From Verrucomicrobiota bacterium (lineage in GTDB: Bacteria > Verrucomicrobiota > Verrucomicrobiia > Limisphaerales > CAIMTB01), in NCBI GenBank assembly GCA_963205105.1, contig CAUJJW010000091.1, forward strand, positions 1 to 46,625: a DNA stretch of 46,625 nucleotides. Direction: 5' to 3'. The notes under the pieces were generated by a model. The model had not been told where the DNA came from. It ran no database searches and saw nothing but the letters and a program-made list of their open reading frames with translations. This document shows, in pieces, positions 41,301-46,625 of the stretch (position 1 is the first letter of the stretch; each line of letters begins with the position of its first letter). A program made the position numbers and the translations under genes.

Positions 41301-41755
41301 GGGTTGGTGGTTGGTGATGTGGGTGGGGTTGATGTGGAGAGCATTCGGACCCGGGCTACTCGGGGACCTCGAGCTTGGGGAGTCGGTGTTGGCACCGTTG
41401 GGGTTGGACCTTCATGTGCCGATGCAACCTGATGGGCCAGGGAGCCCGAGATCACTTCGGGGGCAGGCCTTTGGGGCGGAGCGTAAGCAACCTTGCGGCG
41501 AAGTCGTCTGGTTGCCTTGGGGGATGGGACGGTAGCTTCGCCCAATACTTCCCCACAGAAGTTCCGAATAGCGGTCCTCGAAACCTCGACCATTCTGGAC
41601 CGAAGAATGGCTTGGATGGTCTCGAACGACCCACCCCGTTCGCGAAGTCCCCGAATGAGATCCGTTAACGGCGTCAGGGCTGCGAATCGAGCTGGGCGTC
41701 TAGGTCCATGCTCTGCGAGCAGACGCTCGATCTCATCATTCGATGACTGGGTCAT
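41297..41755 (-). CDS. TraK-like mobilisation accessory protein
   Basis: ATG at 41755 (MTQSSNDEIERLLA) gives 152 residues; an in-frame start at 41776 is also possible. Residues 1-70 form an HTH-like helical region (LIRGLRERGGSFETIQAILR, RSRMVEVSRTAIRNFCGEVL). The rest is basic, Pro/Thr-rich and disordered. It overlaps the ATPase gene in ATGA. TraK-type proteins bind the DNA of the transfer origin beside the relaxase. As first gene of the operon, facing the 0.9-kb repeat region, it is a good candidate for that role. Assignment rests on context and HTH pattern rather than on strong motifs. Confidence 0.58.
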   Translation of the reverse strand: MTQSSNDEIERLLAEHGPRRPARFAALTPLTDLIRGLRERGGSFETIQAILRSRMVEVSRTAIRNFCGEVLGEATVPSPKATRRLRRKVAYAPPQRPAPEVISGSLAHQVASAHEGPTPTVPTPTPQARGPRVARVRMLSTSTPPTSPTTNP

Positions 41756-41795
41756 GGCGCCGTGAAGCGGGTGCAATCACCAGTGCGCACGCCCG

Positions 41796-41850
41796 AGCGC
41801 GAATGCTTCGCGCTTGTCACCCCACACCGGTGTGGATCACAGAGATCACA
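41796..41850. repeat. Hairpin, palindrome and direct repeat cluster
   Basis: An 8-bp hairpin with a 3-base loop (41796-41814) is followed by a 14-bp perfect palindrome (41822-41835) and then two GATCACA copies 9 bases apart (41835-41841, 41844-41850). They lie just upstream of the TraK-like gene and could be its operator, or relaxosome binding sites. Confidence 0.7.
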
Positions 41851-42038
41851 GGAAGGCGCGCTCGTGAGCCCGATCCAGGCGCGCGTCGTGCGTTGCGAGA
41901 TGTCTGCACCTCGTGCACACGGGCATCCATTTGCTGGCGGTACCCATGCCCACGCAGGTGTGCGCGACAGTTCGGAATGAGGTCGAAACGGATGCGCAGC
42001 GCATCGCGCGCGGTCCTTTCGAAAGCGCTGTCCGCGTG

Positions 42039-42110
42039 CGTGTCGGCTCAAGTGCACGCCCCAGTGCACTCCCGAGTGTCCGCCAGAGTGCGCACGCGCG
42101 TGACGGACTG
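42039..42110 (+). repeat. Tandem 12-base iteron-like repeats
   Basis: Units begin at 42039, 42051, 42063, 42075, 42087 and 42099 with exact 12-base spacing. They start CGTGTC, AGTGCAC, AGTGCAC, AGTGTCC, AGTGCGC and CGTGACG. All share [A/C]GTG at the start; the remainder is C/G-rich and variable. Related GGTGCACGC and GGTGTGCGC follow near 42110 and 42121, slightly out of register. One repeat per just over one helical turn suits an iteron, a partition site or an oriT protein-binding array. Confidence 0.65.
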
Positions 42111-42669
42111 GTGCACGCATGGTGTGCGCAAGCTGCGCGCTTGGTGTCCGCCAAATCCTTCCAAAAGGAAGGGGTTCGGCGTGCGTTGCCCAAAAAGTGA
42201 ATAGGAAAAAGCGGACTGCGCTCAGAGTCATGGGGATCGATGCAGAGTGTCCGGCCGATGCGGATACGATTCTGAGTCCGTTCGCGATGCGTTCTGCATC
42301 GTCACTGAAGCGAATGCGGTGATTCAGAGCAGTGCTGATTTGAACCAGGAATTCAGACGGGTGGGTGATCGGAGTAGACAGTGTGTCCGGGCTGTCGTTC
42401 TGGGGAGTGAGTGTCGACGGTGATGGCTGCTGAATTGCGGACTTCGCGTCGCCGGACATGCATAGGTCGGATTCGCCTTGGCCTCGTCTCCTTGTCCCCC
42501 TGCCCTTCCATCCGGCCTTCCTCCCATTGTTGACGGTCATGCACCCATCCGTCGGTCGAGTGCCGAATCTCGTGTTCATTCTCGGCCCTGAGTCCACCAA
42601 AGGTCCCCTCTGCATTTGGTGTAGGATCTACACATTCTTCGGAACGAAGTCGTGTAGCGTCTCCAGTCA

Positions 42670-45480
42670 GTGCTCACGGCTCAGACCCAATACAGCCTCG
42701 GAAACGCCCGCTCGTACTTCGCCGAGCATCTGGCGGTCGGGGACTATTATGCCGAGGGTCAGACCGTCGCCGGCCTATGGTTCGGCCGTGGTTGCGAGCG
42801 CTTGGGGCTCGCTGGTCGTGTCGGTGAATCCGACTTCCTCCGCCTTTGCGACAATCAGCATCCCTCCACCGCAGAACCGCTGACCGCTCGTCTGAACACC
42901 GTCCGCGCTTCCGATGGTGGTACCACGGCAAATCGCCGGATCTTTTTCGACTTCACCTTCTCTCCGCCCAAGTCGGTTTCCATAGCAGCGTTAGTGGGAG
43001 GCGATGACCGGATTTTGGCCGCCCATGCTCAGGCGGTTCACTCGGCTTTGTCCGAGTTCGAGTCCTTTGCCGCGACCCGAATCCGAGTCCATGGTGCCGA
43101 CACCAATCGATCCACCGGGAATCTGGTCAGCGCCCTCTTCACCCACGAGACATCCCGGGCGCTGGATCCGCATGTCCACACCCACGCCATCGTCTTCAAT
43201 GCCACCTGGGACCCCGTCGAGAACCGGTGGAAAGCGCTCCAGAACCAGGATCTCCTGGGTGCCAAGAAATTCGCCAAGAACGCCTACTACCATGAGTTGG
43301 CCAAGGCGCTGCGAGGTTTTGGCTATCAGCTCCGGAATCGGCTTCAGGGTGATTTCGAGATCGAGGGGATCGCTCCGGATCTCTGCACCCGCTTTTCCAA
43401 ACGTCATGCCCAGATCGACCAGGCTTTGACCCAACTCCTGGCCGACAAGCCCGAACTCGCTGGGGCCAACCTCAAGGATCTTCGCAGTCGACTGGCGACG
43501 GCTGAACGGGCTCGCAAACAGAAGGAACTGGGCCGGGCGGAATTACAGGATCTCTGGGAAAGCCAAACCACCGCAACGGAGCGCCAGGCACTCAGGCAAC
43601 TGACACGGTCGGGTCCCGGGAACACCACGGTCTCCATGGAGGATGCCGTAGCATGGGCCGAGGAACATCTCTTCGACCGCGAGTCGGTGGTTCCCGAGCA
43701 TCGGATTTGGCAGGAGGCGTTGGCTCGGGGTCGAGGTGGGGATTTCACCCTCGCTGAGCTGAAGGCCTTCACCGGCGCTTCCAGAGGATACCTGCGACAT
43801 CCCGACTCCCCGGGTGCCGTAACCCTGCCCGAGGTCCTCCACCGGGAGCAGCACATCATCCGCCTCGCTCGCGACGGAATCGGCGCCTTCCATCCCCTCG
43901 TCCGAACTGGAGCCCCACTCGATCCCAGGCTCGATACCGACCAGCGAGAAGCCTTGGGGCAGCTCCTCGGGTCGACGCATGCCATCACCGTGTTCCGGGG
44001 TGGTGCTGGTACTGGGAAGAGTTTCGTCCTCCGCCAACTCGTGGACCAGGTCATGGCCAGCAGTCGCCCGGTGGTAGTTCTGGCTCCGCAACGACAGCAG
44101 GTAGTCGAGATGCAACAGGCAGGCTTCCCGAAGCCTGCCACCGTCGCGCAGTTCCTCCTCCAAAGGGAGCTTCCCCAGGGAGCCGCCGTTGTGGTCGATG
44201 AAGCCGGTCAGATCGGAGGCCGGCAGATGCTCGATCTCCTCCGGTTAGCTCAGGAAAGGGACGCTCGAGTGATCCTCTCCGGAGACACTCGCCAGCATGG
44301 TCCGGTGGAAGCCTCGGATGCCCTGGTCGCCATCGAACGTCATGCCGGGGTGAAACCGGTGGAACTGCGACGTATTCGGCGTCAGGACCCGAACCTTGGC
44401 CAGACCCAGCAGGAAGCCAAAGCCATTACCCAGTACCGATCCGCCGTCGAAGCCGCCGCCAAGGGGGATCTCCGGAAGTCCTTCGAGCAATTGGATGCCA
44501 TGGGGGCCGTGGTGCCCTGCTCCCCTGGCGATCAAGCCGACCGGTTGGCCGCCGAGTATCTCGCGCTAACGGCCTCCGGTGCCCCTGCCGTCGTGGTGTC
44601 GCAAACTTGGTCGGAGGTTCATCGGGTCAATGAGCGCATCCGCGATGCCCTGAAGTCCAAGGGGCTCCTCGGGACGGGCGACACCATGGTTCAGGCGCTG
44701 GATCGCCTCGACCTCACCACCGCCCAGAAACGGGACCAGCGCTTCTATCCACCGGAAGCCGTGGTCGTCTTCAACCGGAAGGTCCGCCAGGCCGAAGCTG
44801 GCAAGACGGGTAAGCTCGCGGCCGTCCTCCCCGATGCGGTCCTCGTTGAGACCGAGGGTCGGCTCGTTCGGGTTGCCAATCGGATGCTCGACCACATCAC
44901 GGTCTCCCTGCCCCGTGACATTCCCTTGAGCTCCGGAGATCGGCTCTGTCTCAAGGCCAATCGCACCCTGCCCTCTGGAGCCAAGGTCACCAATGGGGAA
45001 CTGGCCACCGTAAAATCCGTGAAGGCCAGTGGGGAGATCGAGCTCACCGATGGTCGGGTTCTCGCTCGGAGTTACCGCGAGTTCCTCCCTGGATACGCGG
45101 TCACTTCGTACGGGTCCCAAGGCAAAACGGTCGACTACGTCCTGATCTCCGACTCCGGCAGTCGCCCCGCCACGAATGCCCAGCAGTGGTACGTCTCCAT
45201 TTCCCGTGGTCGAAAGGGCATCCGCATCTTCACGACCGACAAGGAACAGCTTCGCGAGAACATCCTCGCCACCGGTCATCGGCCTCTCGCCGTCGAATTG
45301 GCCGGAACCGTCGCTCCCCCACGGAATGTCCCTCTGCGTTGGCGCCGGTTACACGCTCAGTTGGTGCGATTCGGCCAGTTGGCTGTCGCCCGGCTTGGCA
45401 TGATCCGCTTCTTCGGTCCCAAACCTCGAACCCCAGGAGTCAGGCATGAGCAGCAAAGGACCCGAAAGCTGGGTGTCTGA
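42670..45480 (+). CDS. MobF-family relaxase/helicase (TrwC/TraI-like)
   Basis: GTG at 42670 gives 936 residues. The relaxase domain has the N-terminal catalytic tyrosine region (ARSYFAEHLAVGDYYAEG, Tyr16, 26 and 27), FDFTFSPPKSVSIAALVG, and the three-His motif DPHVHTHAIVFN near residue 165. The helicase part has Walker A GGAGTGKSF near residue 444, VVVDEAGQIG near 508, and SYGSQGKTVDYVLI with AQQWYVSISRGRKGI near the C-terminus. These enzymes nick oriT, stay bound to the 5' end and unwind the strand for transfer. It faces the candidate oriT, while the coupling protein lies in the opposite operon. No frameshift or missing motif is seen. Confidence 0.93.
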   Translation: MLTAQTQYSLGNARSYFAEHLAVGDYYAEGQTVAGLWFGRGCERLGLAGRVGESDFLRLCDNQHPSTAEPLTARLNTVRASDGGTTANRRIFFDFTFSPPKSVSIAALVGGDDRILAAHAQAVHSALSEFESFAATRIRVHGADTNRSTGNLVSALFTHETSRALDPHVHTHAIVFNATWDPVENRWKALQNQDLLGAKKFAKNAYYHELAKALRGFGYQLRNRLQGDFEIEGIAPDLCTRFSKRHAQIDQALTQLLADKPELAGANLKDLRSRLATAERARKQKELGRAELQDLWESQTTATERQALRQLTRSGPGNTTVSMEDAVAWAEEHLFDRESVVPEHRIWQEALARGRGGDFTLAELKAFTGASRGYLRHPDSPGAVTLPEVLHREQHIIRLARDGIGAFHPLVRTGAPLDPRLDTDQREALGQLLGSTHAITVFRGGAGTGKSFVLRQLVDQVMASSRPVVVLAPQRQQVVEMQQAGFPKPATVAQFLLQRELPQGAAVVVDEAGQIGGRQMLDLLRLAQERDARVILSGDTRQHGPVEASDALVAIERHAGVKPVELRRIRRQDPNLGQTQQEAKAITQYRSAVEAAAKGDLRKSFEQLDAMGAVVPCSPGDQADRLAAEYLALTASGAPAVVVSQTWSEVHRVNERIRDALKSKGLLGTGDTMVQALDRLDLTTAQKRDQRFYPPEAVVVFNRKVRQAEAGKTGKLAAVLPDAVLVETEGRLVRVANRMLDHITVSLPRDIPLSSGDRLCLKANRTLPSGAKVTNGELATVKSVKASGEIELTDGRVLARSYREFLPGYAVTSYGSQGKTVDYVLISDSGSRPATNAQQWYVSISRGRKGIRIFTTDKEQLRENILATGHRPLAVELAGTVAPPRNVPLRWRRLHAQLVRFGQLAVARLGMIRFFGPKPRTPGVRHEQQRTRKLGV

Positions 45481-45811
45481 TACCAATGTCCATTCCCTGC
45501 GGGTCGAGGAATCCCCAGAGCGCATCCTCCTCCTGCCCTACGACCAGTTCGTCTACGCCGAGTTCCACCCCTCGGGTGCGGAGCAACGCCTGGATCTCAT
45601 GTTCGCCACCCATGAGGTTCAGATCCATGGGCATGCCCTACGCCGTCTGGTTGTCGCCCTTCAACGGCGCGAGCTGGCCCTCATCACACCTCTTTCTTCC
45701 TCAGCCAGACCCTCCATCTCCGACGGTCAAACCGTTATTCGGCAGATCTCGGTCAGCGAGGTGAAGAACCCGGAAGCGGCAACGCCGGGACACGCAGCCG
45801 CCAAAACCTAA
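45446..45811 (+). CDS. Hypothetical protein overlapping the relaxase gene
   Basis: ATG at 45446 lies inside the last 35 bases of the relaxase gene and gives 121 residues. The sequence looks globular (ILLLPYDQFVYAEFHPSG, then EQRLDLMFATHEVQIHGHAL and RRLVVALQRRELALITPL) with a short Ala/Thr-rich end. The overlap supports co-expression with the relaxase. I recognise no family. Confidence 0.6.
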   Translation: MSSKGPESWVSDTNVHSLRVEESPERILLLPYDQFVYAEFHPSGAEQRLDLMFATHEVQIHGHALRRLVVALQRRELALITPLSSSARPSISDGQTVIRQISVSEVKNPEAATPGHAAAKT

Positions 45812-45815
45812 ACCC

Positions 45816-46151
45816 ATGTCTCCTTGGAATGACGCGAGTGAACTGGCCGGCACCTCCGGGTGTCGCGCCATGTCGTGCGCCCAAGAGCTTGCGGTCCCCC
45901 TGCAATCAGGCACCTGCATTGCCCCGGTCTCGGACCCTGGACCACTCAACCCTTCCGAGGGTCTGGTCGCGGTCTGCCACCCGGGTGGTCCGGCTGCCTT
46001 CGAATCCAACGGGGACCCCGACCTCCGGCCCGCCGCCCTCGCCTGCTCCATTCCAGGCGGACAACACCAAGAAACCCGAAACCGAAACACACAAGAAATC
46101 GAAACGTTATGGCCTGGATCGAAAGTCATCAGTCCCTCGGGGGACATCTGA
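45816..46151 (+). CDS. Doubtful hypothetical ORF
   Basis: ATG at 45816, 4 bases after the previous stop, opens 111 codons. The peptide is Pro/Ser/Gly-rich without clear structure and overlaps the better-supported gene at 46109 in another frame. If it is not coding, this leaves about 300 bases of intergenic DNA with no recognisable signal. Kept at low confidence because of its position. Confidence 0.25.
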   Translation: MSPWNDASELAGTSGCRAMSCAQELAVPLQSGTCIAPVSDPGPLNPSEGLVAVCHPGGPAAFESNGDPDLRPAALACSIPGGQHQETRNRNTQEIETLWPGSKVISPSGDI

Positions 46152-46625
46152 AGTTACGCCGATTGGCACGCATGCTGCGTATCCACGGCGCGCAAGCCAT
46201 CGGACACCTGCACTATCTTTGGTGGTGGGCTCTGGACGGGGCGCCGACTGGCGACCTCTCAGGGCTCACCCACGAGGAAATCGCGGAGCTGGCCGAATGG
46301 CCCGGTGACCCGGACGCATGCGTCGCTGCGCTGAGGGCCTGTGGTTGGCTGGACCCGCATGGGCACCTCCACGACTGGGAAGACTACGGCGGTCGCATGA
46401 CCCGGAAACGTGAGGCGAACCGGGAACGTCAATGCCGTTGGCGACAGCGGCAACGGGACGGCCCGGCCCAAGTAGAGGCCGTAACGCGTTACGTAACACC
46501 CCCCGTACGCGTCAGTCACGGGGCTACAGTACAGTCTATAAGAAGACAGAAAGACTCTCCCTCAGAAGAGAGAGAGCCCTCGTGGCCATCCTTGGAAGAC
46601 TGCCACCGGGTCGCCGAGGCACGCG
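46109..46625 (+). CDS. Replication-type protein, cut by the window end
   Basis: ATG at 46109 opens 172 codons without a stop before the window ends. The start reads MAWIESHQSLGGHLKLRRLA, then GAQAIGHLHYLWWWALDGAP and TGDLSGLTHEEIAELAEWPG. This is the pattern of winged-helix N-terminal domains in phage and plasmid replication proteins of the DnaD/replisome-organiser kind. After about residue 95 the sequence is very basic (MTRKREANRERQCRWRQRQR). The end is unknown. It is probably the replication or helicase-loading gene of the mobilisable element; AACGTT occurs directly before its start but lacks the conserved flanks of the phage-block repeats. Confidence 0.62.
   Translation, partial: MAWIESHQSLGGHLKLRRLARMLRIHGAQAIGHLHYLWWWALDGAPTGDLSGLTHEEIAELAEWPGDPDACVAALRACGWLDPHGHLHDWEDYGGRMTRKREANRERQCRWRQRQRDGPAQVEAVTRYVTPPVRVSHGATVQSIRRQKDSPSEEREPSWPSLEDCHRVAEAR

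Larger units (their letters stand above)
41756..42669. other. Repeat-rich intergenic region, candidate oriT
   Basis: Nine hundred bases lie between the divergent mobilisation operons, the usual location of a transfer origin. Frames crossing it (for example 287 codons on the minus strand, 41752-42615) are repeat-driven and look spurious. Contents: hairpin AGCGCGAA-TGC-TTCGCGCT (41796-41814), perfect palindrome CCACACCGGTGTGG (41822-41835), GATCACA twice (41835 and 41844), and an array of 12-base repeats at 42039-42110. The part nearest the relaxase (42200-42660) shows no strong structure to me. The nic site cannot be pinpointed. Confidence 0.65.

Noticed and set aside
42039..42134. CRISPR-like array
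   Set aside because: Units are only 12 bases, repeats are not identical, spacers are absent and no cas gene is nearby.
41752..42615. 287-codon minus-strand frame across the candidate oriT, and overlapping frames
   Set aside because: The peptide is His/Arg/Ser-rich and shaped by the DNA repeats; several frames are open at once, as expected of GC-rich repeats, and no domain is visible.

Overview
This window is high-GC DNA from a Gram-negative bacterium: it has many signal peptides, lipoboxes, TolC-type outer-membrane channels and RND pumps. The metal-efflux layout, the CotH-domain protein and the small metal-linked lipoproteins recall Verrucomicrobiota or neighbouring phyla. That is inference from gene content, since no rRNA or core marker gene is present. 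Nearly everything here is accessory DNA: metal resistance, phage remnants, an anti-plasmid defence system and a mobilisable element.

Layout. (1) 1-5539, minus strand: a heavy-metal RND efflux operon (small Cys/His protein, outer-membrane channel, unusually short periplasmic adaptor, lipoprotein, CzcA-type pump cut by the window edge). (2) 5601-15882: a decapitated phage-like block. It begins with the 3' end of a tail-type gene on the minus strand. It continues with plus-strand DNA-binding proteins, a primase/helicase-like protein with a large inverted repeat just behind it, a primase-C-terminal-like protein, small unknowns, a Nu1-like terminase small subunit, a RadC-like protein and a protein with a histone-like tail. 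It ends in an N-terminal stub of a GpA-like large terminase. A CotH-like gene lies inside on the opposite strand. A repeated AACGTT-centred motif occurs five times ahead of the first gene and once ahead of the terminase stub.

(3) 15879-24032, minus strand: a second, different heavy-metal RND operon ending in an EamA-type permease with a histidine-rich tail. (4) 24137-31322: a copper module. Two paralogous Cys-rich exported proteins flank a Tat-exported multicopper oxidase, next to a CopA-type Cu+ ATPase. Divergent from the ATPase lie an ECF sigma factor with a C-terminal Cys cluster (CorE-like) and a beta-propeller protein carrying a CxCC motif. (5) 31430-37961, minus strand: a complete four-gene Wadjet system (jetABCD) with overlapping genes.

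(6) About 38270-38390: the 3' half of a tRNA-Met gene followed by its terminator, read as the attachment-site scar of an integrated element lying to the right. (7) 38778-46625: mobilisation genes. These are a coupling protein, a small membrane protein, a ParA/TraL-like ATPase and a TraK-like protein on the minus strand, then a 0.9-kb repeat-rich candidate oriT region, a MobF (TrwC/TraI-type) relaxase on the plus strand, and a replication-like gene cut by the window end. No mating-pair-formation genes are visible, so the element is probably mobilisable rather than self-transmissible.

How it fits together: the metal genes appear to form one large efflux and copper-detoxification island interrupted by, or assembled around, a prophage remnant. 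Wadjet and the mobilisation element sit on either side of a tRNA integration site. The best candidates for something undescribed are the paired Cys-rich periplasmic proteins and the CxCC propeller of the copper module, the small proteins heading each efflux operon (they share a C-terminal signature), and the repeat architecture of the phage block and of the region between the mobilisation operons.
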